Shown here in pieces: positions 1 to 9,646 of a stretch of DNA of 64,000 nt. The position numbers and the translations under genes are program-made. The notes under the pieces are model-generated. The model did not search any database and was not told where the DNA came from. It saw only the letters and a program-made list of their open reading frames with translations. Every line of letters begins with the position of its first letter. Position 1 is the first letter of the stretch. The stretch comes from Spartinivicinus poritis (GTDB lineage Bacteria > Pseudomonadota > Gammaproteobacteria > Pseudomonadales > Zooshikellaceae), in NCBI RefSeq assembly GCF_028858535.1, contig NZ_JAPMOU010000020.1, positions 1 to 64,000 of the forward strand. Reading direction: 5' to 3'.

Positions 1-156
1 AAACAAATAAAAATCCAGCCCCATATTTCAACAGCAAGGCTTTTAAAAGCGGCTAAAAAATCACCTTGAAAGGGCTGGTCAACAGTTGTATATATAGTTG
101 ACTGGTTGTAAATACAAATAGTATGGGAACTAACAGTAAATTATAGACTTATTATT

Positions 157-2151
157 ATGAAAAAAACTGTAAAACTATCACTACCACTTTTACTGATGAT
201 GGGTTGTGCCAGCCTGTCGGCTGAAGAAACAGCGGAAGAAAATGCTGCACTTGAAGCGATTCAAACTTTTTGTAGTAGCAAACTAGCTGAAAATAGACGT
301 TTATATAATCAATTGAAAGCCATTGAAGGCGAAAAAACAATTAGCAGTTTTTTAGTGCCATATAACCAGCTTGAAGTAAAAATGACGGATAGTTATGCAC
401 ATGCTCAACTGTATGGTGCAACTCACCCCAATGCTGATGTAAGAAACTATGCAAATAATTGTGTAAAGGATTTTGCCAGCTTGTCAAATGAAATATCATT
501 ATCTCAAGAGGTTTATAATGCTTTATTAGCAGTAGATATTTCTACGGCAGATGATGAAACTAAACGCTATCATGCTATTTTAGTGAATAGATTTAAGCTG
601 TCTGGGGTTGATAAAGATGCAGGCACAAGAGCAAGAATAAAAAATATATTAAAAGAAATCGCTGCTACAGGTTTACAATTTAATAAAAATATTCGTGAAG
701 ATGTAAAAGTTTTATTATTGGACTCAGTTGATCAGTTGCAAGGGCTACCTCAGGACTATATTGATAGTCATCAACCGGGCGATGATGGAAAAATTAGAGT
801 CACAACCCAATACACTGACTATAAGCCATTTATGAGGTATGCGGAAAGTGATGACTTACGTAAACAGCTGTTTTTAAAATATAATCAGCGAGGATACCCT
901 GCCAATGTTGCGGTATTAACGCAGTTGGTGCAAAAACGTCATGAGTTAGCTCAACTATTGGGTTATGAGAGTTTTGCTGAATATATCACCTCTGATAAGA
1001 TGGCAGGCAATCCTACTCGGGTAACTAAGCTAGTTGAGGATGTTGCCAAATTAGCTAAACCGGGTAAAGAGAAAGACTATCAAAAAATGCTGGCGTTTCT
1101 GCAGAAAACGGATAGTGATGCAGAGAAAGTTAATCCATGGCAAGATACTTACTTAGCAGATAAAATAAAAACGACTGAGTTTAATTTAGACTCTAAACAA
1201 GTACGCGAATATTTTAGCTACCCCAAAGTACGTGATGGATTATTTAAAATAGTACAAGATTTATTTCAAGTGCGTATCCAGCGGAGAGAAGGGGTGGCCA
1301 CTTGGCATGATTCTGTTGAAGCTTATGAAATGTATGATGGGGAAAAGTTAATTGGTCGCTTTTTCCTCGATATGCATCCGCGTGACGGTAAGTATAAGCA
1401 TGCTGCTCAATTTCCTTATAAAACAGGTATAACAGGTCAGCAAGTGCCTGAAGCGGTGCTGGTTTGTAACTTCCCAAAGGATGGCAAAGCATTAATGCTG
1501 CATAGTCAAGTCAGAACATTTTTCCATGAGTTTGGTCACTTGATCCATACCTTATTTAGTGGTGAGCACCAATGGGCAGGTATTTCAGGTATCAAAACAG
1601 AAAGGGATTTTGCTGAAGCACCATCACAAATGCTGGAAGAGTGGATTTGGGATAAAGACGTATTACAAACGTTTGCTAAGAATGAGCAAGATGAAATCAT
1701 TCCAGATACGCTTGTTGCTAAAATGAACCAGGCCAGAAGTTTTAAGCTTGGTATGGATACAATGCAACAGTTATATTATGGTGCTTTATCATTAAATTTA
1801 TACAATCAAAACCCAGCAGACTACAATATTGCGCAGCTTAATCAGACGCTTGCGAATAAATATTCTCCTTACGGGTATATTGATGGTACTCACTTGTATA
1901 CTTGGTTTGGCCATTTAAATGGGTATTCTGCAATGTATTATACCTACCAATGGTCTAAAGCAATTGCGGCTGACATGCTCACCAAGTTTAAGGCTGAGGG
2001 CTTAACTAACACGCAAGTGGCGGCAGAGTATAGAGAAAAAGTACTGAGTCAAGGTGGCGCTAAACCAGCGGCAAGGTTGGTTCAAGATTTCTTAGGAAGA
2101 GAATATAACTTTGAAGCCTATGCTAACCAATTAAACGCCTCTCAAGACTAA
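157..2151 (+). CDS. M3 family metallopeptidase (oligopeptidase, probable lipoprotein)
   Basis: This 664-residue protein is a zinc oligopeptidase of the M3 (thimet/Dcp) family, which cleaves short peptides. The zinc motif HEFGH lies at residues 457-461, followed about 25 residues later by the second metal-ligand region (EAPSQMLEEW), and the length matches Dcp/PrlC proteins. The N-terminus has a lysine pair, a hydrophobic stretch and then LMMGC, a plausible lipobox with Cys17, so the enzyme is probably anchored in the periplasm; cytoplasmic family members lack such a signal. The start follows an AT-rich leader without a strong SD sequence. The gene stands alone with a hairpin region after it. 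The family call is secure, the lipoprotein state is inferred. Confidence 0.93.
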   Translation: MKKTVKLSLPLLLMMGCASLSAEETAEENAALEAIQTFCSSKLAENRRLYNQLKAIEGEKTISSFLVPYNQLEVKMTDSYAHAQLYGATHPNADVRNYANNCVKDFASLSNEISLSQEVYNALLAVDISTADDETKRYHAILVNRFKLSGVDKDAGTRARIKNILKEIAATGLQFNKNIREDVKVLLLDSVDQLQGLPQDYIDSHQPGDDGKIRVTTQYTDYKPFMRYAESDDLRKQLFLKYNQRGYPANVAVLTQLVQKRHELAQLLGYESFAEYITSDKMAGNPTRVTKLVEDVAKLAKPGKEKDYQKMLAFLQKTDSDAEKVNPWQDTYLADKIKTTEFNLDSKQVREYFSYPKVRDGLFKIVQDLFQVRIQRREGVATWHDSVEAYEMYDGEKLIGRFFLDMHPRDGKYKHAAQFPYKTGITGQQVPEAVLVCNFPKDGKALMLHSQVRTFFHEFGHLIHTLFSGEHQWAGISGIKTERDFAEAPSQMLEEWIWDKDVLQTFAKNEQDEIIPDTLVAKMNQARSFKLGMDTMQQLYYGALSLNLYNQNPADYNIAQLNQTLANKYSPYGYIDGTHLYTWFGHLNGYSAMYYTYQWSKAIAADMLTKFKAEGLTNTQVAAEYREKVLSQGGAKPAARLVQDFLGREYNFEAYANQLNASQD

Positions 2152-2178
2152 TGTAGACTATTTTTTGTTGTCTACTTT
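2152..2178 (+). terminator. Possible weak terminator after the M3 peptidase gene
   Basis: Immediately after the stop codon, TGTAGAC and GTCTAC(A/T) arms enclose a T-rich loop and are followed by TTTAT. The stem is short, so this is a weak candidate for transcription termination. Confidence 0.35.
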
Positions 2179-2198
2179 ATAGGTATTCTTTACTCACC

Positions 2199-2236
2199 GT
2201 GGTGGGCTTTTAGGGTTAGCGCTAAAAGTCCACCAC
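2199..2236. repeat. Strong 15-bp stem hairpin
   Basis: Arms at 2199-2213 and 2222-2236 pair over 15 positions with one G-T wobble, around an 8-nt loop. There is no U-tract, so this may be an mRNA-stabilising or REP-like hairpin rather than a classical terminator. Confidence 0.6.
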
Positions 2237-2389
2237 ACTCTACTTACAATCAATCCCCACTTTTAACATCGCTCACTTGGACTAAACTGCTAAGTTGGAT
2301 AGTGTGCTGATGTTGTGTATCATGTCCGGTAATTCTATTAAAGCGCGTTACTCTGATTAAACTTTTTAGCTTTGCAGGATGGAAGTATT

Positions 2390-3052
2390 ATGATGAAGCT
2401 TCACCGAGTTGCCGTGGGTTTGTTACTAGCAAGTGGTTTATTAGCTGCCAAGTTAGGGATTGCGCAAGCTAACACACAAGCCTCTCCTGCCATTAACGCA
2501 GAAACACTTCGGCCACTGTTAAATAGTGAAAGGATTACACTTAAATTTGGTAGCTATGGAATAAAGGTTGTTCAGAATGGTGAAAAAATAAGAGTTTCTA
2601 ACCTATATAGTGAATCAGATAATAAACAGACAACCCGTACCTTAGCAGTGGTTGTATACCCAGAAATGGTTGCCCCAGCATTTAAACAGGAACATCAACA
2701 GATCGTGGCAGGTGGGTCGATTGGTGCTACTTTTAAAAAGAGTGGCTGGAAAATCAATAAACAGCATACTTACTTTGGTGAGATAGCGGCTTCACCAAAA
2801 CTGAGCCAGCTTTACCAGTTAATGGGGGGGATCAAACCCACAGGCTTAGCCATGCATCTTTATCAACTAAATGTGAGTAAAGAGGGCAACCAATTTCATT
2901 ATGCAACGATTGCAGAAGTACATCATCCAGCGTATTTGACTTCTAAAGATTTACAGGCAATTTACAAAGATCAGTATCAACAATTACAAAAGCAGAGTAA
3001 TACAATCAACGTAATTCTTAATACTGTAAAAGAAAAATTAGCGAGTCTATAA
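2390..3052 (+). CDS. Secreted protein of unknown function
   Basis: I do not recognise a family for this roughly 220-residue protein. It opens with MMKLHR, a long hydrophobic stretch and a likely signal peptidase site after GIAQA, so it should be exported to the periplasm or beyond. The mature part is mixed alpha/beta with no cysteine cluster or catalytic motif that I can identify. An upstream in-frame TTG at 2372 would also open the frame, but GGAAG at 2381-2385 sits just before the ATG at 2390, which decides the start. A clear rho-independent terminator follows, so the gene is monocistronic. Confidence 0.7.
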   Translation: MMKLHRVAVGLLLASGLLAAKLGIAQANTQASPAINAETLRPLLNSERITLKFGSYGIKVVQNGEKIRVSNLYSESDNKQTTRTLAVVVYPEMVAPAFKQEHQQIVAGGSIGATFKKSGWKINKQHTYFGEIAASPKLSQLYQLMGGIKPTGLAMHLYQLNVSKEGNQFHYATIAEVHHPAYLTSKDLQAIYKDQYQQLQKQSNTINVILNTVKEKLASL

Positions 3053-3090
3053 CTTGGGTATAGAGCGATATTTAGTGTGAGTTATGGTAA

Positions 3091-3114
3091 AGCCAGCATA
3101 TTGCTGGCTTTTTT
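3091..3114 (+). terminator. Rho-independent terminator
   Basis: AGCCAGCA and TGCTGGCT form an 8-bp stem with a very short AT loop, followed by a T6 run. It ends the unknown secreted gene just upstream and lies before the convergent MarR gene. Confidence 0.85.
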
Positions 3115-3222
3115 GAATGTTATTTAGCGACATAATTAACTCTTATTTACTTTGATGAGAAATACTTAGCCAGTATAAATTGTATTATGTATAGTGTTTT
3201 GCAATGTGTGATTTTATAGACA

Positions 3223-3817
3223 CTACTTTATTGGTTCATGCTCAGGACAGTCTATTCTGAAATCACTAATCGCTAAGGGGCTGTTTAATAGATGACAGTA
3301 AGCGCCTTGTTTATTTTTTTCAAAGTGCTGGCAAGTCATGCACATGCGGGTGGGGATCATGCCTTGCGCTTGAAAGCAGGCAATTAATTGGATAAGCACT
3401 TGCCAAGTGGTTTGCTGCTCAGCTTGGGTTAAAGTGGCTAAAACCGGTTCAAACAGCTGAGTTAATTGCTGTAGCTGAAATAGTGTCGCTACCTTTAGGG
3501 GTAATCCCTAAGGAAAAAGTGCGTGGATCTGCTTTTGCCTGTTTGGTGAGGTAGCCTTTTTCAACTAGGACTCGGATTGAATCACTAACAGTGGCTTTAG
3601 TAACGACAAATTCTTCAGCCAAGCGGGTCACTGTACATAAGTGTTCCCGATGGCTGGCAATAAACAACAAAAGTTGTGTTTGTAATGGGGTTAGCTTGTT
3701 AGCTTTTGCCTGTTGCTGAATAACGGCCCGAAACACAGTAGATAAGCGCTCAAGCCCTGCAATAATTTTGGCATTGAGGTTGGTCGCTTGTTCATGTGGA
3801 TCAAAGGCATTATGCAT
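3223..3817 (-). pseudogene. MarR-family regulator with Cys-rich C-terminal tail, frameshifted
   Basis: The intact 5' part (3449-3817) encodes a MarR winged helix: the recognition region reads RLAEEFVVTKATVSDSIRVL and the wing contains DPRTFSLGITPKG. The frame then stops after an unrelated tail. One base out of register, from about 3490 down to the TAG at 3223-3225, the sequence continues as LFQLQQLTQLFEPVLATL, then MCMTCQHFEKN, GAYCHLLNSPL and RIDCPEHEP, which is a coherent C-terminal region with four cysteines. The whole span is a multiple of three plus one, so a single-base insertion (or two-base loss) would explain it. It would be about 197 residues when intact. Whether this is a real mutation or a sequencing error cannot be told here. 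Confidence 0.75.
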
Positions 3818-4009
3818 TTAACGGCATCCATCAGGTGGCGAGGGAGTCTTGCAAGTACGCTTTTAGATCATTGTGATCTAAAAGCACGGGTAAAAATTAT
3901 TAGCGATGTCTTTAATTACTTGGTATGTCTGATTAATTGCGAAAGTTTGAGATGGGAATAAGAGCCATCTAAGCTGTTGGGAACCACTGCAATTCATTGA
4001 GAGCAATGA

Positions 4010-4825
4010 ATGAGTCAACTTAGGCAACTGAAAAAATTTTGGTTTGGCATGTTAAAGCTCGTTGTAGCTTGTTTATTTTTTAAAAACACCAACGGTTTAG
4101 CCGAAACAATCAGTGTGGCTGTTGCTGACTGGCCTCCCCATTACTATAAAGAAAAACCAACTTATGGGGGGCACGCTCAACCGGTCATTAGGCTGATTGA
4201 GCTGGCTGGGTTTAAGGTGAAATTTGTTTGGTATGATGATTGGAAGGCAGCGTTTAATACAGTCAAAGCGGGTAGGCATCACGCTACGCCTTCTTGGCGT
4301 TGTACGGCGGAACGAGCAGCCTTTTTTTACTATACCGCCCCCAACCTTTATGACCCATATGTCTTCTTTCATCTAATTGACACGCCTTTTACTTGGGAAT
4401 CACTAGCCCAGTTAAAAGAGTGGGAACCGATAGGTGTGACGGCAGGTTATGATTATGGAAAAAACTTTAATAAAGCAGTAGGGCAATATCAAATACAATT
4501 ACATCATGTCAGGGTTGATAAATTAATGTTGAAGCTGCTATTAAAAGAAAGAATTAAGCTTGGGCTATTTAGTCGTGATAATGGTTTGTTTTTAATGAAA
4601 AGCCAGTTATCTCGCGAGCAACAGCAATACATTACCTATCACCCAAAACCTGTCGTTAATGCCATTTATCATATAATTTTTTCAAAAAAGAACCGAGATA
4701 ATAGTAGGATAGTTGATAAAATTAACCAGCAAATAAAAAAGAACTCAACAATGTTCGAACCTGGTTTGCAGGAAATTCAGAATAATTGGCAAGGTTGTAT
4801 AAAAGGTGCTCTGAATTTACACTGA
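4010..4825 (+). CDS. Orphan periplasmic solute-binding protein (SBP family 3 type)
   Basis: This 271-residue protein has an N-terminal signal region (hydrophobic core around LKLVVACLFF) followed by a type II periplasmic binding fold of the amino-acid-binding (SBP_bac_3) class. The mature protein starts with SVAVADWPPHYY and carries WYDDWKAAFNT and GRHHATPSWRC, which are shared almost word for word with the protein encoded at 14493-15278, so the two are paralogs. No permease or ATPase gene adjoins it. It overlaps the 3' end of the convergent desaturase gene by 9 bases. The ligand is unknown; a polar amino acid or similar small molecule is a family-based guess. Confidence 0.82.
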   Translation: MSQLRQLKKFWFGMLKLVVACLFFKNTNGLAETISVAVADWPPHYYKEKPTYGGHAQPVIRLIELAGFKVKFVWYDDWKAAFNTVKAGRHHATPSWRCTAERAAFFYYTAPNLYDPYVFFHLIDTPFTWESLAQLKEWEPIGVTAGYDYGKNFNKAVGQYQIQLHHVRVDKLMLKLLLKERIKLGLFSRDNGLFLMKSQLSREQQQYITYHPKPVVNAIYHIIFSKKNRDNSRIVDKINQQIKKNSTMFEPGLQEIQNNWQGCIKGALNLH

Positions 4826-5878
4826 TGAAAATTTCTTTGCTTCGCGATAAGTTACCATGTGTTGTAGTTCTTCATCCCACAAACTGGATTTAAAACAATT
4901 AATAACATCTCGTAATGCAAGTGTAGTAGTTACTGGTGATTGTAGTTCAGGAATTGCAGCCATCGCTTCAGGTAATCGATAAAATGGGATGTGCACATTA
5001 AGGTGATGAATATGGTGATAGCCAATATTTCCTGTAAACCATTGCATGACCTTGTTAAGTCGCATATAACTTGATGATTCCAAAGCAGCCCGGTAAAACG
5101 TCCAAGCTTCTGGTGAAATAATATTCATACGTTTAAAGCTATGCTGTGCAAAAAAAAGATATGATCCCAGTGCGCAAGCAATAGTCATCGGTAATAAAAC
5201 AACAAAAAATGCCATATCAGCACCGCCAAATACCCATAACACAGTAATCAGGCCACCATGAGCAATAATTGATAACAGGGAATCCCAATGTTTTAATGGG
5301 TTAAGAAATAACGGCAATAAACAAATGCTAAATGCAAAAATCGTCAAGTAGCCAAACATAACCGTGAATGGGTGGCGTTCTATACGGTAACGAGCACGTT
5401 CAATAAATGAAGCGGCATGCCACATTTTTGTCGTGATCACTGGAAACGTGCCAATGCTTACAGCACTAAACTTACCCACATGGCCATGATGAAAATTGTG
5501 GCTTTCTTTCCAGGAACTGGGAGGTGTCAGTGCAAAAGCCGCATATATGTGAAATATTATCCAAGCAGCTCGTGAGTTTTGAAGGATTGAACCATGCATG
5601 TAGTCATGATAGGTAATGAAGGTTCGCACCATTAACATGGCGCCCAATATTGACAGCATTAATTGCAGTGGCCACCAAGGAGCTGCACCAGCGAAAGCTA
5701 ATACAATAATCATCAAGCTTAATGTCACCCCTACATGCCACCAGCTTTTCACTCTTGACTCTTTAGCAAAAGGCACGGTTGCTGCTATTAAATCACGTCC
5801 TACACGAATGTCTGCACTGTGTTCAGGTAGCTCAAAGGTGTCACTTGAATTGGTGATATTTGACGACGTTTGAATCAT
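4817..5878 (-). CDS. Membrane fatty acid desaturase
   Basis: A di-iron membrane desaturase of about 353 residues that should insert a double bond into acyl chains and so tune membrane fluidity. The three histidine boxes are present: HDYMH at residues 91-95, HNFHH at 127-131 and HHIHH at 288-292, with hydrophobic segments between them. An ATG at 5893 also opens the frame, but it is followed by GGAGGGG, which is itself the ribosome binding site for the ATG at 5878, so the shorter form is chosen. The gene converges on the SBP gene with a 9-base overlap. Substrate position (acyl-lipid, delta-9 or other) cannot be told from sequence alone. Confidence 0.88.
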   Translation of the reverse strand: MIQTSSNITNSSDTFELPEHSADIRVGRDLIAATVPFAKESRVKSWWHVGVTLSLMIIVLAFAGAAPWWPLQLMLSILGAMLMVRTFITYHDYMHGSILQNSRAAWIIFHIYAAFALTPPSSWKESHNFHHGHVGKFSAVSIGTFPVITTKMWHAASFIERARYRIERHPFTVMFGYLTIFAFSICLLPLFLNPLKHWDSLLSIIAHGGLITVLWVFGGADMAFFVVLLPMTIACALGSYLFFAQHSFKRMNIISPEAWTFYRAALESSSYMRLNKVMQWFTGNIGYHHIHHLNVHIPFYRLPEAMAAIPELQSPVTTTLALRDVINCFKSSLWDEELQHMVTYREAKKFSSV

Positions 5879-6052
5879 TATTATCCCCTCCATTCAGCGG
5901 TGTAATCATCCTTTATTAACTTTTTTCGCTAGGATTGTTTCTAATTAAAGTGCATACACTATTCTATTAAGATAGAAAGTAGTTTAGTTTGTTGAAAGTG
6001 TTCAGAGTCACTACAAAAAGATTCCTTCCTCAACAAGTAGGTCAATACAGCG

Positions 6053-7111
6053 ATGGCATCAAACAATGGCGGAAGCGACACAGGTGACCCTTGGCAAAAT
6101 AAAGGCCACACTCATACTAATAAACTCATCCAACACAGGCAGAACTGGACCCGTCAGTTGATAGCAAATGGTGTTCCCTATGGCGCTATCATCTTAGCTG
6201 TCATTGGGCTTGTAGGACTGGTTATTTGGACAGCCTATTATACCGTGCCAAGCGACTCTGTTGCTGTTGTCCAGCGGTTTGGTCAGTATTTAAAAAATGT
6301 ACCGCCTGGATTGCATTTTAAACTACCGATGGGTATCGACAAGGCAACAATTGTTCCCGTTAAACGGCAGTTGAAGCAGGAATTTGGTTTTACAACGCCC
6401 GGTGCTAATGACCCATACCAGAGCCCTCGTCCTAATGAGGAAAAGCGAGAAACGCAGATGGTAACAGGTGATCTGAACGCTGCGTTAGTGGAATGGGTTG
6501 TTCAGTATCGCATCTCTGATCCAGTTAAATTCTTATTTGAAGTGCGTGAGCCAAGTGAAACGCTTCGATATGTTTCTGAGTCGGTTATGCGCGAAGTGGT
6601 TGGTGATCGCACCGTCGATGAAGTTATTACTATTGGTCGACAGGAAATCGAAATAGAAGCATTAACTAAGATGCAAGCATTATCAACTAAGTATGTAATG
6701 GGCATTAGTATTGACCAAGTTCAGTTGAAAAATATCAATCCTCCCCAAGCGGTACAGGAGTCATTTAATGAGGTCAATCAGGCTCAACAAGAAAAAGAAA
6801 AACTTATTAATGAAGCACGACGAGATTACAATAAGGTCATTCCTCTAGCTGAGGGGGAGAAAGACCAACGAATTCGTGAGGCTGATGGATATCGACTTAA
6901 ACGGATTAATGAGGCTAAAGGTGATGTAGCTCGATTCAATGCGTTGTTAGCGGAATACCTTAAAGCGCCGGAAGTGACGCAACGTCGTATCTATATTGAA
7001 ACCATGCAGGAAATCATGCCAAGTATCCGCTCTAAAATTATTATGGATGAGCAAGCAAAGAATATTTTGCCACTATTAAATCTTAATGCTTATAAGAGAA
7101 GTCAACCATGA
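6053..7111 (+). CDS. hflK: HflK-like SPFH membrane protein
   Basis: A 352-residue SPFH/band 7 protein matching HflK, which forms with HflC a membrane cage around the FtsH protease. A short polar N-terminus is followed by a membrane helix (about residues 48-70), then the SPFH domain beginning VPSDSVAVVQRFGQYLKNV, and a long C-terminal coiled coil rich in Glu, Ala and Arg. The glycine-rich N-terminus seen in E. coli HflK is reduced to a few residues here. The stop overlaps the start of hflC (ATGA), indicating translational coupling. The neighbours (nhaA, trhA) are not the usual hfq-hflX context, so it may be an additional, specialised copy. Confidence 0.88.
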   Translation: MASNNGGSDTGDPWQNKGHTHTNKLIQHRQNWTRQLIANGVPYGAIILAVIGLVGLVIWTAYYTVPSDSVAVVQRFGQYLKNVPPGLHFKLPMGIDKATIVPVKRQLKQEFGFTTPGANDPYQSPRPNEEKRETQMVTGDLNAALVEWVVQYRISDPVKFLFEVREPSETLRYVSESVMREVVGDRTVDEVITIGRQEIEIEALTKMQALSTKYVMGISIDQVQLKNINPPQAVQESFNEVNQAQQEKEKLINEARRDYNKVIPLAEGEKDQRIREADGYRLKRINEAKGDVARFNALLAEYLKAPEVTQRRIYIETMQEIMPSIRSKIIMDEQAKNILPLLNLNAYKRSQP

Positions 7112-8100
7112 ATGGTTTTAAGCAGCTTGTATTTTTAGCGATCTTTTTTATTGTTATTTATGTGGTAAAGAGTTCTATTTACACTGTGAGCGAAGTTGAG
7201 CAAGTGATTATCACCCAGTTTGGCAAACCAGTAGGCTTACCTGTAACCGATGCTGGACTCAAGTTTAAGCTTCCTTTTATTCAAGATGTCAATCCGATTG
7301 ATAAACGAGTACTGGAGTGGGATGGAACACCATCAGATATGCCAACCAAAGATAAGCTTTATATTTCAGTTGACCTATATGCTCGATGGCGAATTACTGC
7401 CCCCTTACAGTATTTTTTGCGGCTACGCGATGAACGCAGTGCCCAATCCCGTTTGGATGATATATTAGGCAGTGAAACACGAAACGCTGTGGCAAAGCAT
7501 GAATTAATTGAGATTATTCGTACCACCAAAAATCGCGAACCACTACGTGATGAATTGCTGACTGAAACAGAGCGGGAACAGAAATTAGGTGCGTTGGTGC
7601 CAATCCACAAAGGTCGGAAATTAGTTGAAGAGGAAATTTTTAAAGCCGCTGCTGAAAAAGTACATGTATTTGGTATTGAACTGCTCGATATACGGTTTAA
7701 ACGAATTAATTATAATGCTAGTGTACGCCCCAAAATTTATGACCGAATGATAAGTGAGCGCCGTCAAATTGCTGAACGCTTTCTATCAGAAGGCAATGGT
7801 GAAGCAGCTAGAATCCGTGGTAATCGCGTACGTGATCTGAACAAAATCCAATCTGAAGCCTATCACCAAGTTGAACAAATTCGTGGATTAGCTGATGCCA
7901 AAGCAACTGAAATTTATTCAAGTGCGTATAACCGGAGCCCTGAAGCTATTGCTTTTTACGAATTTACGCGCACGATGCAATCCTATAAGTCTATTATTGC
8001 CAAAAATACAACCCTCGTTTTATCCACTGACAGTGATCTATTCAAGTTTCTAAAAGGTATGAGTCCTGATAATAACGTAAGTGCAAACATTAAAGAATAA
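7108..8100 (+). CDS. hflC: HflC-like SPFH membrane protein
   Basis: This 330-residue protein is the HflC partner. It has a single N-terminal membrane helix (about residues 6-22), an SPFH domain beginning VSEVEQVIITQFGKPVG, and a C-terminal helical region with AEGNGEAARIRG-type repeats ending near EFTRTMQSYK, as in HflC. It overlaps hflK by four bases and is followed by nhaA after about 100 bases. Acts at the inner membrane; its known role in the family is control of FtsH proteolysis. The identification is firm; a role for this particular copy in ion or membrane stress is inferred from its neighbours. Confidence 0.88.
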   Translation: MNGFKQLVFLAIFFIVIYVVKSSIYTVSEVEQVIITQFGKPVGLPVTDAGLKFKLPFIQDVNPIDKRVLEWDGTPSDMPTKDKLYISVDLYARWRITAPLQYFLRLRDERSAQSRLDDILGSETRNAVAKHELIEIIRTTKNREPLRDELLTETEREQKLGALVPIHKGRKLVEEEIFKAAAEKVHVFGIELLDIRFKRINYNASVRPKIYDRMISERRQIAERFLSEGNGEAARIRGNRVRDLNKIQSEAYHQVEQIRGLADAKATEIYSSAYNRSPEAIAFYEFTRTMQSYKSIIAKNTTLVLSTDSDLFKFLKGMSPDNNVSANIKE

Positions 8101-8201
8101 TACTGTACCGAATAAAAGTATTAGAGGTGCCCTTAAGAGAGTCTTTTAATTTACTTTTATCTTGAAGTTATTTTTTCGAATGATTGTCTGATATAAAAAA
8201 T

Positions 8202-9564
8202 ATGAAAAGCGATAACCAGTTTAATGATAGAGGGCATCCAACTCAACTTCCCAAAGAACTCATTGACTGGTTAGCCAGGCCCGTAAAGCGGTTTTTGCGC
8301 ATTGAAGCAGCTGTGGGCTGGATACTTTTATTATTTACCATTGTGGCACTCGTACTCTCCAATTCTTCTTGGAGCCATATTTTTATGGCTATATGGGAAA
8401 TTCCGATAGGTATTTATATTGGTTCGCTAGAATTCAGTCGCTCACTACGTGAATGGATCAATGAAGCATTAATGACCTTGTTTTTTTTCCTTATTGCTCT
8501 AGAACTTAAACGGGAGATGGTGCTTGGTGAGCTACGGAACCCACGTATGGCAGCCTTACCAATTGCGGCGGCTCTGGGGGGGTATGCTAGTACCAGCTAC
8601 CATTTATTTAATGCTGCAACTGGGTCAGCCAGGGCAGAATGGCTGGGGTACCGTGATGGCAACGGATACTGCGTTTGTTATTGGGTGTCTGGCATTACTA
8701 GGGTCTCGCATTCCCCAGAGTTTACGAATATTTATGCTGTCAGTAGCCATTGTTGATGATATTGGCGCTATCTTAGTTGTAAGCATTGGTTATGGTAGTC
8801 GCATTCATTGGGAAATCCTTGCCTTATCTGCTATCGGCGTTGTTATTGTAAGAGTCATGGCATTGCTTGGTATTCGAAGTATAACTCTCTATTTTCTAAT
8901 AGGGGGGATAATTTGGCTCATAATTGACGCATCCGGAGTGCATGCAACAATTACTGGTATCATCCTTGGCTTGATGACACCAACCGTTAAATGGGTAACT
9001 GACAAACATCTACATACCATATTAGACAGTGTGGGAGTGATGCCAGAAGCTAATCACAAAAAAAACGCTACGACTCATCGAATGGCATTACGAACAGCTG
9101 AGGCTGCAGCACGTGAAGCACTGTCACCAGTCGAGCGATTGGAAACGTTGTTACACCCATGGGTTGGATTCGTTATTATGCCACTTTTTGCTTTTGCTAA
9201 TGCTGGAGTATTAATCAATATCACAGATTTTGGAAACTCCATTACCATAGCTGTTTTTTTGGGGTTTACACTAGGTAAACCGATTGGAGTATTTATCTTC
9301 AGTTGGATAGCAGTATTAACAGGTATAGCTTTACGCCCAGCAAACTTAAGTTGGTTATTGTTACTGGCGGGAGGTTTTTTGGCAGGCATTGGTTTTACAA
9401 TGGCGCTATTTATTGCCAATTTAGCTTTTAGCCCAACCCTAATTAATTCTGCCAAACTAGGGATTTTTTCAGCCTCATTATTTTCTGCAATATTAGGAAT
9501 CTCACTGTTGAGCTTATGGGCTGTTTTTGGAAAAAATAAACTAAATAATTCAATGGATTACTAA
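8202..9564 (+). pseudogene. nhaA: Na+/H+ antiporter NhaA, frameshifted at a G7 tract
   Basis: Two overlapping frames together make a complete NhaA. The first runs to ...MAALPIAAALGG and the second resumes as MLVPATIYLMLQLGQPGQNGWGT, then ATDTAFVIG and VAIVDDIGAI, which contain the aspartates corresponding to E. coli D133, D163 and D164. The switch lies at a run of seven Gs (8576-8582); six Gs would give one continuous frame of about 453 residues, a little longer than the 388 residues of E. coli NhaA. This is either a sequencing homopolymer error, a phase-variable slip tract or a true inactivation. The start could also be the in-frame TTG at 8184; neither has a good SD. The protein exchanges Na+ for H+ in the inner membrane. 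Confidence 0.85.
8576..8582 (+). repeat. G7 homopolymer causing the nhaA frameshift
   Basis: Seven consecutive Gs within nhaA. Removing one restores ALGGMLVPA, the usual NhaA sequence at this point. Confidence 0.85.
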
Positions 9565-9646
9565 TTTAGTAAGGTTTTAACTTAACATAGTACCATGCCC
9601 ACCTTCCTTAATTGCCCATTGATTAGATCGATTAGGTGCTATCTGC

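Noticed and set aside
9075-9455. 126-residue antisense frame in nhaA
   Set aside because: A shadow of the membrane protein coding strand with no start signal.
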